Shown here: positions 1-10,571 of the stretch, piece after piece
Layout: every line of letters starts with the position of its first letter
How positions within the stretch are numbered: the stretch's first letter is position 1
Assembly (NCBI GenBank): GCA_916613615.1
Contig: OU744726.1
Span: forward strand, 60,528,987-60,592,986
From: Steromphala cineraria
Lineage: Eukaryota; Mollusca; Gastropoda; Trochida; Trochidae
Direction: 5' to 3'
DNA length: 64,000 bases
Program-made: the position numbers and the translations under genes
The notes under the pieces: generated by a model
The model's input: only the letters and a program-made list of their open reading frames with translations
Told to the model about the DNA's origin: nothing
Databases searched by the model: none

Positions 1-29
1 TCATAACAGTAGCTAGGGTCAAAAAGGGT

Positions 30-590
30 ATGGGGTGCCTGGTAAGGGCGACTATCAGGATTTCTTAGCCATGAAATTAAACTTGGAAAACCTGTTGCTC
101 TTTCCATAATTAGTTGGGGGCAAAGTTGAGAAAGTATTGCAAAGCCCTGTTGCGACAAAAGAATTTCACTATTCTTGAATGACAGATCGGATCAACTTAG
201 GAACATGGATGAGTCTAGTGTTCCTCTCACCCACAAGTCTTCCAAGATATCATGTGAAAGTGGGACGAAGAATGTTCTAGGTCGTGTTGGAAACGGCATG
301 GACAACCTAACTGTCTTTCTTTGCATAAACCCAGCGGAAGAGAACATACTCTCAATGGCATAGTAACGGGCAACACCAACAAGAACCTACAGGCTTGCAA
401 AGTGCAGGGGTAGAGGGGGATGCCTATACATACTAAAGCAAAGCTTGGGTGAAAGACGTGTTGGGTTTTCAGTGGGTCGCCAACCACTTTCTTCGCCCCT
501 GTGCTCCAGCAAGACCACAACTCCTCATACTTGACAGCTACTGCAGTCACGAGACTGTCAAACTCTTGCTCTTGAGACAAAGAAAAACAA
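30..590 (+). pseudogene. Degenerate pogo/Tigger-like DDE transposase fragment
   Basis: In an intact element this protein cuts and pastes a Tc1/mariner-superfamily (pogo/Tigger/Jerky branch) DNA transposon; the family fold is DDE_1. Three blocks in different frames fit. Near 30-75 a frame reads GVPGKGDYQDFLAMK, like the G-PGK-W--GF--R stretch before the catalytic core. From 175 the frame reads NMDESSVPLTHKSSK and then NLTVFLCINP, the first catalytic Asp block and following beta strand, ending in a stop at 361-363. A shifted frame from about 443 reads AWVKDVLGFQW and then PQLLILDSYCSH, the second Asp block (LLILD-H-SH in the family), ending near 590. Stops and frameshifts between blocks show it is dead. 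The 5' part lies outside the window. The match is from memory of the family, not a search. The 117-aa minus-strand frame here is a shadow. Confidence 0.72.
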
Positions 591-1555
591 TATAATATTG
601 TTTCTTATCCCACCGCACCCCACCCCTCTGGTCAAGACCGATTTTGGTTCGTAAAGTATATGTAGCTACTGGAATAGAATATGTACGCAATTCATGGCAA
701 AGAGTCCGAATAACATGGTAGCAAAGTGGGAGTGACACAGGCTTTTTAAAGAGATATACATGACATCTCTTACCTATCAGAACAAACAGATTTGGCTAAG
801 AAAGTGTTGGATTTGTCCCTTATACAAAATGGCGATTCCAACCACTGCGTTCACTCCTAGCCAGCCTGCCGATTGCACCCTCTCTGTGCCAGCTCTTGGG
901 TCATTAAAACTTTCATCGTTCCCGCTGCACAAATTCAAATTGAGACAACCCCTCTATTCCAACACCTTAAAAAATTATAGGACGCCACGATTCCGACACC
1001 TTTTATAATCAAGCACTCAGATTGGTCGCAAGCTCATCAAAGTAAAGCTATTTCATTAACGATTCAGTAACTCCCCTCCTTCCGGCAGCCATTTGTGCCG
1101 AGATGGACACTTTGAGCGTGACAACTCGGCTTTCGTTCGATTTGCTTAAATATCTACAACGAATTTGTAGGTTCCTTGAGTGGTAATCGAAATGTTTTTG
1201 ATCTCAGGAGGGCTGTGAAAGAAATAAAGCTAAGCTGTGATTATTCCGACCAATCAGAGCCCTCGATCCGGTCATACACCCTCCTGGTAGCCATTTGTGC
1301 CGAGGTGATTACTTTGAGCGTGAAAATCTGTTGTTGATTTCCAAAAGTAAGTCCAAAGTATTGGTAGGTTCCGTTGATGATCGAACGGTATATCATCCAA
1401 GTATAGAGCTTTATTCGACTGCATGTCACATACTGTAATGTGTAGCAGTTCTCAATGAGGGTAGGTAGGTCAAATCGTCCTGTATTGTTTATACTATGTA
1501 ACTATGAAGGCGTTGAATTAAAGGGGTCAATTTCTTACTTATATAATTTTTGCAG
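591..1555. other. No gene seen; diverged short repeats
   Basis: No supportable coding frame. Two imperfect direct copies of a block containing agccatttgtgccgag and ctttgagcgtga lie at about 1080-1200 and 1280-1390. A stretch at 890-935 (reverse strand gcagcgggaacgat) is an inverted relative of 1551-1600 (gcagcgggaacgat). These could be remains of the transposon that carried the pogo-like transposase, but no terminal inverted repeat was identified. Confidence 0.5.
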
Positions 1556-1705
1556 CGGGAACGATTTGGATTTTTAATGACCAAGGGTTCTGTGCCTCAG
1601 ACGTCTGCAACTGGTATTGGTACATTTTCTGAAGTTGTTGTAGACATCCCTCAGGATTCCACATTCCTGTCAAATGAACGAAGTCATTCTGTCTGTTCCT
1701 GACAG
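1556..1705 (+). other. Open stretch after an acceptor-like site, role unknown
   Basis: After the acceptor-like sequence atataatttttgcag (ending 1555) a plus frame stays open for 48 codons, including GTFSEVVVDIPQDSTFLSN, to a TGA at about 1700. Its start matches the inverted copy at 890-935, so it may be repeat-derived rather than an exon. No family recognised. Confidence 0.25.
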
Positions 1706-1864
1706 GAGAGTTGCCATTCTCAAAAGACCAGACGGGGAATGTTGTAGTAGAGGTCGCAAGAACAAGCTCAAGTGTGGAGGCTGATGATGATGAAGTGATG
1801 AGTGAGATTGCGATCCACAGGGAAAAGCCCCCAAAAACAATGCCTGTAAACTCACCTTACACAG
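1706..1864 (+). CDS. Candidate internal exon or gene remnant, unknown protein
   Basis: The plus frame through 1711 has protein-like composition: acidic and Ser-rich (SSSVEADDDEVMSEIAIHRE, then KPPKTMPV). A pyrimidine-rich acceptor, ctgtctgttcctgacag, ends at 1705, and a donor-like acacag/gtagct follows 1864, giving an exon of about 159 bp. Without splicing the frame ends at TGA about 1900. No domain recognised. The last 16 bases belong to an 84-bp repeat that recurs after the next candidate exon. On the minus strand the same repeat contains a good donor (gtaag/gtgagt) and a hydrophobic frame, so the coding strand is not settled. Confidence 0.3.
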
Positions 1865-1932
1865 GTAGCTTGCGAGCGATGGAGTTATCAAAAAGAACTT
1901 GACAAAAAGGGAACAAAAGGAAGAAAGGAGAA
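1849..1932 (+). repeat. 84-bp direct repeat, copy A
   Basis: From aactcaccttacacag to aagaaaggagaa this matches 2255-2338 with one difference seen (gcgagcgatgg against gcgagctatgg). The copies are 406 bp apart and the flanks do not match, so a local copy event rather than a longer tandem duplication is likely. Confidence 0.85.
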
Positions 1933-2011
1933 GCCATTTGCAACCTCCTGAACTCTGTCTCTGATTCCAGACCAATCCCCAAGCACACATGGAAACGCAC
2001 TGCTTAAACAG

Positions 2012-2270
2012 CTGTGAATACGGAAGAAACTGGCCTGCTAAGGCAGAGACTAGCTGACGACCCTGAATTCGCTATGTTCGCACAGCTCCACAGTTCATAC
2101 TCTCCTCACTACCTGTGGGTTCTGAGTAGATACGACCTTCAGCACCGTGACACTTACCACCACTTGCTACGACTGATTGCTACATCCATAAAGCCAAGCA
2201 TGTGTCAACACCGTCAAATGGGGATAGACAATTTTGCTGTACACCTGTTCCAGGAACTCACCTTACACAG
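2012..2270 (+). CDS. Candidate exon, unrecognised soluble protein
   Basis: An 86-codon open frame (2014-2274) reads like true protein: charged, His- and Leu-rich, e.g. LADDPEFAMFAQLHSSY, then YLWVLSRYDLQHRDTYHHLL, then IDNFAVHLFQELT. It opens just after an acceptor-like cttaaacag (ending 2011) and closes across a donor-like acacag/gtagct (2270/2271), with a stop at 2272-2274 if unspliced. No domain was recognised and there is no ATG at its start, so it is an internal or terminal piece. It lies 148 bp after the preceding candidate exon and shares its 3' 84-bp repeat. Eleven As at 2341-2351 follow, which would fit the tail of a retrocopied cDNA. Alternatives are a transposon ORF remnant or a chance frame. 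Confidence 0.4.
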
Positions 2271-2338
2271 GTAGCTTGCGAGCTATGGAGTTATCAAAAA
2301 GAACTTGACAAAAAGGGAACAAAAGGAAGAAAGGAGAA
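2255..2338 (+). repeat. 84-bp direct repeat, copy B
   Basis: Second copy of 1849-1932. It is followed at once by a run of 11 As (2341-2351), unlike copy A. Confidence 0.85.
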
Positions 2339-2351
2339 TAAAAAAAAAAAC

Positions 2352-5160
2352 CGAGGCGAGACATTTAAATAAAGAGAGCAGAAAATACACTACGATGTTC
2401 GTATGAACGCTGTATATGGAACACTAGCTTAAACGGAAAGGGTTTATTTGAAGTTTATTATAGGAAGCTTTTATTGAATGCCACAAATTAAATCATAAAG
2501 AGTTATGCAAGTCCCTTTCTTTTGTCTTATACAGGAGTATGCTGAATGCAAAATTGCAAAAAGAGTGGCTTTATGGGGATGACCGCTATTTTGATTTTGC
2601 ATTACATGAATCGAGAAAAGTAAAATTCAAAATTCATTTTCATGAGAAAAGAAGTTAAGAACATGAAGAATATATATATCAATATTATGTCCTAAAAGTA
2701 ATAAATAAAACTACACTACTGTATTGATTGCCGAAACAAATCTGTACAATTTATTAGAACCAGCGAATGGCTTAGCAAGTTTCAATTTGAAAATACATTT
2801 GAGTGGGTGTGCATTTGTTTTTGCCAAACTGTCAGTCTTTAATAATCAACAAAGCATCTAAAAAGGCTAATAGACTGGGTTTATTTTAAGCATGTATTAC
2901 CTTTTCGGTAATCTTTAGAGGCAATATTAATTTTTTATACCAAATCAAATAGTACTGAATTGAAGATCTAAAAAGTCAGGAAATTATCATTATACTTTAT
3001 TAAGAACGGGGCCAAATTACCACAATTCATCTCGAATGTAATAACCAAACATAAAGATTGTTTATTAAGATTCAGCAAATATGTTTACATAAGTTAAACA
3101 TATCATACATACAATGTCTGCAATGTTAAAGCCCGCTCTACATACAGTATACGGTATTAATTTCCATGTAAGATATTTTAAGAGGATGTACGATTAAAGT
3201 AGGTCGCTCGTCTTATGCCTGTTTTTATTATGTGACAAACACCAGAACTAGGATGGGGAAACAGTAGATGTAACGCGCACTCGAGTTCTCTGATTAAAAT
3301 TTGTATAGGTTATAGTAACTACATTTAGAAAAACACTGAAACGATGACAAAAATAACGATGTCCAAGAGAACTTATATATGTTCATTAGTCTGACTGAGA
3401 CTGTTTTAATCTTCCAGGATCACAAAACTGAATATATGTATGTGTGTCCCTGTGTGTGTATTTATGTACATGTATTATTTGTGCTAACAGAAATTAAAAT
3501 CAGACATATATATCTAGCATTCGCTGTCAATTTACTTCTAATTTACCGTATTCCATGCTACTTTTGCTTAGCGGTATCACGTTCCTAAAGACATGCTTCA
3601 ACAGACATTGGAATGAAATGCATCCTTGAGAATAATTGACTTGCTTGCGCCATAAAATTGAAGCCATATGTGAACATGACTCGTCCTAACTTACAACATT
3701 GATGTGCAATGCCAAGAGACAATCTGTCAGTATACCAGTAGCAAGAAGAGACACAGTCCTCACATATCACTGCATGTTGTGGACGAAGCGAAATTTATAC
3801 TTGTCAGTTAATTAATGAAATGCAAAACATCAAAGTCGCGACACAATTGCATTTTTTTAAATTAATAATCTGATCATACTGATTTTTCACTTTCAGGTAA
3901 TTGTTCTTTACAATTTATATCAAATACAGAGTTCATTGAGTAGAAATGTATTGATATTCAATTATATTGTTGAATATCTCGTCAAAATCCCTAACAAGAA
4001 AAACAAGTATTATTCTTTAATTACATTCGAATTAAAACATTTGACATTTCAATTCGTATCAGGATTGAAGGAACGTTTGTATGTGGAGGCAAATCTCTTG
4101 CTGTGTTTTTGTCAACAAAGAACAACACTAAAGTAAGTCAACTAAGAAATGAACTAGATTTATACATTGTGATAAAAACACATCATTGAGATGATTCTAC
4201 TAGAAATGATTAAAGTTTTACAAAAAAAACTGTAAACACTTCTACAAGAGGAAGGAAATCCATCATGAACGATGTCATAAAAACGATTAAGTTCTTTTGC
4301 CAAATATTGTAATGGTACTTCCATCAAGTTAAATGAGACATAACTATTATAGATCCTTCATTACTTTCTACAACATTAAATATCCTTCAAGTAACAGAAA
4401 ACAAATTTATGGCAAAAACAAAATCAGTTCCCCTCAACCTAACATGTACTTTCCCCATTATTACATCCATTTGAAATTTGAAATTGTTAATTCAAAAGAG
4501 TTAGATGTGATAGCTAATTTTCGTCTCTCTGTGACAACAACCTTTTAGTTCATGTATATTTTAGAATAGTCGGGGAACGAGGTGTGATTAAGATATGCTT
4601 GAATGGATAATTTAGACTTAAACAAAATAGGCAAAAAAGCTTTTTCCCATTTCAAAATAATTGGAAATAGGCACTCATCTCAAGCCTGTGTAAAGTGTCG
4701 TTTGGCAAGTGTGAAATTGAAGCTGATAGTTAAATCAGATGTATTCACATTGTGGTCTATTTCGATTATAGTTTAAAAGATAATAGCGTCTGACACTTAT
4801 CCTTGTATAATTTATTTATTGAAGCTATTTCCATCTGTCTGCATGTCATTGTCAATTATATTTATAAGCAGAAACTGTATCATGCTGGGAAACAGTAAAT
4901 ATGAATGTACTTTGTGTGATGATTTGGCTATGTGAATATATATACATGTGTGCACTACATATGTATATATCACTTGCTTGATTAGTCCTTTATATGTCAT
5001 AAGGAAAAAGTGATTGTCAAATACAAACAAAAGCATTTGCTGGTTAAGGTTTGAAGCATTTCGATTTTGAATGTAATAAGTGCGAATTTTCGTAATCCAT
5101 AACATAAACAGATTACGATATTGCAGTATATAAAGATCACACATGTACATACATATGTAA
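2352..5160. other. No gene seen; A+T-rich intergenic sequence
   Basis: Apart from the duplicated module at 3585-3770, nothing here rises above background. Short open frames (for example 4333-4548 and 4812-5150) have A+T-driven composition and no recognisable motif. Confidence 0.5.
3585..3770 (-). repeat. Duplicated module with open minus-strand frame, oldest copy
   Basis: Related to 9340-9500, 11565-11725, 15460-15640, 19895-19990 and 24415-24500 (shared elements atgtttcaacanacacca, gggtaattgacttgcaaac, ccaagagaca). Here the minus frame is open for 61 codons and includes RLSLGIAHQCCKLGRVMFT; at 15.5 kb the same frame gives SLGTVHQDCKSEEIMFT. A perfect donor hexamer (gtaagt) falls inside the Cys-Cys-Lys codons on the minus strand. 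It may be a decayed exon of a duplicated gene or just part of a non-coding segmental duplication. No family recognised. Confidence 0.4.
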
Positions 5161-5162
5161 TT

Positions 5163-5250
5163 CAGGGAGCGCCTTGAGCATGCATTCGGTGTGGATATGT
5201 GCGCTATATAAATACCCTAATTAATTAATTAATTTATTAATAAATAGTCA
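5163..5250 (+). mobile_element. 5'-truncated SINE tail
   Basis: The sequence gcgccttgagcatgcattcg followed by gtgcgctatataaatacc and an attaattaatta tail matches the 3' end of the full SINE at 40.75-41.24 kb (cgccttgagca ... gcgcgctatataaat). The tRNA-like head is missing. Confidence 0.75.
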
Positions 5251-7040
5251 GTTCTAATGTATATAACAATCAGTTGGAATATGAGCAAATATCAACACCT
5301 TAATGATAATTTGCATAACATTATGTCTACATCAACTGATTTATGAAGTTATGAATTAAGAGCCCTAATAATACAGTGACATAGCTCATGAACTAGTTGT
5401 TATGTGCATGTTGTCAATGATTGTGATATTCAACAATGATCGATACAGTTATTACACCGAAGATGATTATTGGAATGGATGTGCACAATGATTTTGACAT
5501 TGCCAATTAATCTCGTGGATAAATACATTCATATTAGACCAACTTGACGGCAGTGCCGGTCAATTATCATTGTATGCATTTATTTATTCGCGTCTGTAAT
5601 CCTCGAATTTAAGAAATATTTCTTTTCATTTTCAATCTCTTATTCAAGGTATTGTTCATGTCATGCTCAAAAGTTAAGCAAACCCTACACACCTTGTTGA
5701 AAACGTATCTTCAATGATAATTATGTCACATATGAAGTAATTAAGTTTTTACTTTTTAAGGTTAACTAAGGACCAAAACGAATAAGTATCACCCACAAAA
5801 ATAGCCCTGTTGATAGTGATTATACATATGATATATTCATAAGACAATAACTTCTAATATTTTTTACTGTAAAAATCTTATTAATTGTGCATAGCATAAA
5901 GCCTATTATCCTGATTATACCTGTACAGATCACCTCTGGAGAAAACATGCGATTTATACGAACAAGTAGTTAAAGTATAAATGTGACTTTGACTATCACA
6001 TAACATTTCCTGATTATTCTAACCGATAATACAATAAATGAATTTAATCCGAAATCATCATTACCAGTTCGAAATACGTTCCAAACGCAAGGCACTCTCA
6101 GCAAAATATCTAGACTGCTACAACCGACCTCATGCAAGAATACGATTACAAAATTGCTCGGTGAATGTGGACCATTTATAAAAATCATGAAGTAAACGTT
6201 GTCTGCATGTTGACATTTGTAATGAAGTATTGTCTATCGAGAATCATTACTAGCAATATTTAAGAAGTATTTCCTCATATTTCATTCAGACGAGAGTCAT
6301 ACATTTAAAACTTGAGGATGAAAAAAATCTGACTATTCAAGATATTCTCGAAGAATGGCGTATTTACGCTGAATAAACATCCTTACCCTTATGTAAAAAC
6401 GGTAGTAAAACTTCTAACCTTCACGCTAATTCATTTTCAAAGTTGACTTATAGAACCCAGGCTTACAAAATGTTTTCTGCGCCTTTTTATTAGAGATATA
6501 TTTGCATATTAGATAAATATTTTATATATACATGTACTCTTTTTTTCTGGTATACTATACCAACTGTGCTAAGTGAAGTTCAAATAAAGAATCAATGCTA
6601 CTAAAATGTATAAAGGATGAAATTTCATTTATCATGATATCTCATTGTTTTGCGAGTTTCAAAACCATTATCATGATATGAGATTGTTTTCCACTTAACC
6701 TATATTTTTTCGAGATTTCTTGAAAGTATATGTAACACTGTCATATGATGTACATCGTAGGTACTCAATTATTTCTAATACTAAGGTGTCAACTATGACA
6801 TTTTAATCTGATAATAACAATAACACTTAACTGTTAATCCCTGGTGTATCATCATAACTGTTGTTAAGGTGGTATCATATTTCTGTGTTAGGGAAAATAA
6901 TGACTTACACTTTCTTCAGAGTAAATTTATGTTCTATGGTGGTAATTCTCTCGATGGCAAAACAGTGACCCACGACATACTAATGTTCAACCAATGAAAA
7001 CAATGCGAAAACAGCGTCCTTCTCAGATTAATATATTATT
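5251..7040. other. No gene seen; contains one old repeat unit
   Basis: No coding or RNA gene seen. The stretch at about 6280-6400 (catatttcattcaga ... aatggcgtatttacgctgaa ... cttaccctt) is a diverged copy of the unit described at 8575-8690. Confidence 0.45.
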
Positions 7041-7050
7041 TTTATAAATC

Positions 7051-7127
7051 TGGGACGTAGCTCAGTTGTATGGCGTCCACTCCTCACCCTGGCGGCCGGG
7101 GTTCGGGTCTTGACTGCGTCATACCAA
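7051..7127 (+). mobile_element. tRNA-derived SINE head
   Basis: The sequence gggacgtagctcagttgtat is an RNA polymerase III A box region and gggttcgggtcttgac a weak B box, about 35 bp apart as in a tRNA. No acceptor-stem pairing is visible, so it is a SINE head rather than a tRNA gene. Its body is not visible; a palindromic element begins 20 bp downstream. Confidence 0.6.
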
Positions 7128-7144
7128 ACGGTGGTTAACTACAT

Positions 7145-7505
7145 TTATTACCCAAATGGTTGAAAATAAGTAGTGACTTATTTTCAATATGAGCACTAGT
7201 GCATATATTGCTTTTGCCTAGCAACGATTGTTGTAGCGCGAGTTCCCGTATTTTTTCGCCTGTGACGTCATAACACCATTGTTAGTGACGTCACTGTAGC
7301 CGGCCGTCGCAAGGGAAGCGGCCCGTTTCTTTGATAATTCTTTGATGCTAAAAATGGAATAGAATCGGTAATAAAGAAATTATAACCCTCGGAAGTGTGT
7401 CATATGACTTTTACGAAACTTGTGCAAATTTGCTCTCGCTCGGATAATACAAAATTTCATACTCGTTTCGTAACGGTCATATGACACACTTCCTCGGGTA
7501 ATAAT
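7145..7505 (-). mobile_element. Palindromic element with TGACGTCA boxes, family A copy 1
   Basis: Ends are tattaccc (7146-7153) and gggtaata (7496-7503). A stem of about 113 bp occupies 7386-7498: ccctcggaagtgtgtcatat on one side, its complement on the other, with gctctcgctcgg near the centre. The other half (7180-7380) holds two exact TGACGTCA palindromes (7263-7270 and 7286-7293) and a gccggccgtcgcaagggaag patch. The same layout in opposite orientation recurs at 17970-18264 and 22948-23273. No coding capacity; probably a non-autonomous DNA transposon, class unknown. Confidence 0.7.
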
Positions 7506-7592
7506 CTATATGTATGGCAGATGTTGCTATCGTGCTTGGCACTCAGCATTGTAAGGATAGCACATCTGTGGAACGGTGGTGGCCGGGTGCTG

Positions 7593-7617
7593 AGAGCAAC
7601 AGCAGCAGCAGCAGCAA
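7593..7617 (+). repeat. Short AGC microsatellite
   Basis: About six repeats of agc/cag (caacagcagcagcagcagca) between two unremarkable flanks. Confidence 0.8.
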
Positions 7618-7759
7618 GTTTTCTGAAGTTGTAAAAAGGAATCTTCCCTTAAGTCTAAATCGGCAAGCAGAATGAGAATGAAGAAAAAAGGAAGGTTGAC
7701 GACTATGTTTTTGCATACATTTTTATGACGTTTGGTTGAATATAAATTTTACCTTGGCA

Positions 7760-8340
7760 TTCCCCTTTACTGTTCTTAAAATCATAAGATGCATTTTAGC
7801 AGAATTGTAATTTCGAAATAAATACTTAAGTAAATAATAAACTGACTAGCACCATGTTATATATGGCCTTTGGTGTCAATGACCATCCCAGACACCTCTA
7901 AAAGTTCAACACAAAGAACTTTGTCAGAAAAGGTCAAAACAGACACAGATCCATTCTAATGGCATCCCTGACATCGCATCTCGAGGATATTACGTTTGTA
8001 TTTGGCAGGTCATCAATGGAAGTGATAAACACATCATAGAAACATATTCTCTGAAGATTTGGCTGCAATACTACCTAAGCGGCGCCAAACTAATTTACTC
8101 ACTCTTGTGATTTGCTAAAATGAATATTAAAATATGGTGCAAAAATTATGTGCTTAACATCAATGGAAGTGTATAACACATCCCAGCAACTTTTTTCTTG
8201 AGATTTACTACATGTAAGATAAAGATAAATATATTTTGCATCAAATAACTGCTTAACCGAAATTGAAGATGAAATGTCATTCTGATGACGCAATAATTCA
8301 GAAATCACCGAAACTAGATTCCGTCTTGATCATTTCTTGA
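7760..8340. repeat. Older diverged relative of the 2.23-kb unit's end
   Basis: Phrases such as ggtgtcaatgaccatcccag, cagacacagatccattctaa and gacgcaataattcagaaatc match the last part of the 2.23-kb units (10245-10560, 12470-12790) but with many more differences. It is the left edge of the tandem array or an earlier duplication product. No gene seen. Confidence 0.6.
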
Positions 8341-8574
8341 CAAGTGGCTCCTTAAAGCCATAACTTGAAATCGATATGACAAAACTATTACAAAGAAGCT
8401 TTTCCCAGGAAATTATGTTTACAAACCTAATGAGATGGCTTAGAAAGTTTTGGAAAGCCTTTTAAGTCTTGTATCTACCATGGCATTCTTTATGGATAAA
8501 ATATTACCGTCTTGGTACCAGGAATCGATGGAGCCAAATTTCAGTGATCATTTTCTACATATTTCATTCAAAAT

Positions 8575-8690
8575 TGCGTCATAAATTCATAAGAGTGACT
8601 TGAAGGTTGTGAAAACCTGATTAATCAGGGTATTTTCAACGGAGGCGTATTTACTCTAGACAAACAGACTTCCCAGTTTAAATTCTTTCT
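8575..8690. repeat. Reference copy of a widespread ~110-bp unit
   Basis: Reads aaattgcgtcataaattcat, then gacttgaaggttgtgaaaac, then ggaggcgtatttactctaga, then caaacagactt. Related blocks occur at about 6280-6400, 10800-10910, 13020-13130, 17275-17390, 28480-28590 and 39540-39650. The two inside the 2.23-kb array are recent; the rest are old. The minus strand carries donor-like sequence (gggtaagtctgtttg at 17 kb). Function unknown. Confidence 0.65.
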
Positions 8691-9577
8691 TTACCATAGA
8701 ATAGTTTATGTCTGTTTTCAAAGCATGGGACTTATGGAATATTTTATTTTTTATTGACTTTCACAAATGACTTATATCCAAGAGATGGCATGTGATTCCT
8801 TGTGTAGAGTGTTGAGAGATAATTGAGTTTTCCATATGTATTTTAATACAGATTAACAGGTTAAATAACTTTGTATATTTTGCTGATTTGGTATTACTTT
8901 CAATTGGGTACAAACTTAGTCAAATGATTCATCTATCGTCCTCTGTCAGATGAAATTAATTTATCCAAACAAAATTCAGAGATGTCATACTATTACTTAC
9001 AAGCACTTTTCTAATATAAGATAACATATTCATGATCTGCACATTTGGTTAGGTTTATAGTATATTAGCTATTATTGTAAGGAAAAAGCTTTTTCAAATA
9101 AATACTAAGTAAAATGTAATTCATTTTGGTAAAAACATTGTTGATTTAGAAAAATTGGTGAAAACATTGATTGATAATTTCACCAGCTTAAAATTAGACT
9201 AGTATCAATGGTTCATCTGTCCTATTACCATACCAGTCGCGATTGACACTTTCTCAGATTAGAGATTTATCGACCTTTTATACAGCCAATTTTCTCAGAT
9301 TTCACTAAATCATAAGTTGAATTTTCTCAGTTTTGGCATGATCTCTGAATACATGTTTCAACACACACCAGAATGTAATGCATCCTCTAGGGTAATTGAC
9401 TGGCAAACATAATGTTATTGATGTCTTGTAGTGAACATGATTTCTTCTGATTTACAATCTTGGAGTACATTGCCAAGAGTCAAAACATGTATATCATTAA
9501 AGCATAGTTTTTATGATTTTTAGCACTGGAGAATGATGTATTTCCTTTTAAGTATCAAGGGTCATTACTGCCAAATA

Positions 9578-9941
9578 TTAAAGGGGCAGTAACACGTTTT
9601 TTGAAAATTTTATATTTTAAAATTTTCACTGATAATTGTATGTTAATGATTAATGTATTATGTTGGTAGTTTCAAAAATCTCATAACACAAACAAATCAG
9701 CAGTAGTCAGAGGACAAAGTATGAAGATTCACATAAAATCCATTGGCGGTCATTTTGTATGAATGCCTTTTATTCATTTTGTGTAATAAAACAGGAATCG
9801 CATGGTTAAACTTTACATTAGTTATTTGAATAATTTCTGTTACAATTAGTTTAAATGCATTGTCTGTCAATTGGAACATTAAATTTGCATTTTCCTGACA
9901 TCACCTTATATCCCCCCAAAAATGTGCTACTGTCCCTTTAA
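9578..9941 (+). mobile_element. TTAA-flanked MITE, copy 1
   Basis: Flanked by TTAA at 9578-9581 and 9938-9941, the expected target duplication of piggyBac-like or Kolobok-like elements. Terminal inverted repeats are aggggcagtaacacgttttt and its complement (gtgctactgtcccttt). The centre contains aaatccattggcggtcattt and ttcattttgtgtaa, conserved in all copies. No coding capacity. Confidence 0.88.
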
Positions 9942-10571
9942 GACGTAATTTTTTCAAATATCTCATTATGCGGTGTGTCATTAATTTGAAAGTGACTTCC
10001 ATGGTGTGATTATCTGTTTAACCAAGACATTCTGTAAAGAGTCGTAATTTCTCTAAACAAACAGACTTATCCTAGTGGATTGAAAGACGACTCTATAAGT
10101 TAAGAGCTTCACACTATTTCGTGTTTCAAGGTTGAGCAATGCTTGCCAGATGTTCACTGCGTCTTTTCCATAAGAGATAGATTTGCATATTAGAAACATT
10201 TAATCAATATAATTTTATTATTTTCTAAATACATGTGATATGTCGCACACGGTGTCAATGATCATCCAAGACATACACCTCCAAAAGTAAAAAAAACAAG
10301 ACAAAATTGTCAGAAAGAAAAAATCCAACAGACACAGATCAATGCTATTGGGATCCCTATCATTTTATGTCGAGGACATTAAATAACCTGAAAAGAATAG
10401 AGGTTTCACTTTCACCACCTATAAACTTATCTTATTGTGATTTATTATAAATATGTATCACCATAAATATGTGCTTAACAGAAATTGAAGTTGAAATGTG
10501 ATTGTGATGACGATGACGCAATAATTCAGAAATCTCCGCAATAATTCAGAAATCACAAAATCATCTCTTGA

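Larger units (their letters stand above)
8341..10571. repeat. 2.23-kb tandem unit, copy 1
   Basis: Begins at caagtggctcc; the same phrase recurs at 10572 and 12798, giving periods of 2231 and 2226 bp. The copies read nearly identical along their length, for example aaagaagcttttccca, then ggtaccaggaatcgat, then gcatgatctctgaatacatg. It holds the module at 9340-9500 and MITE 9578-9941. The open frames inside (for example 9697-9879 minus) lie in the MITE and are not genes. Confidence 0.9.

Noticed and set aside
227..580. 117-aa minus-strand open frame with plausible protein composition
   Set aside because: It lies opposite the pogo-like transposase blocks, which match a known family in the plus direction; this is a shadow frame.
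9697..9879. Minus-strand frame also present at 11919-12101, suggesting a conserved protein
   Set aside because: Both lie inside copies of the same MITE duplicated with the 2.23-kb unit; conservation follows from recent duplication.
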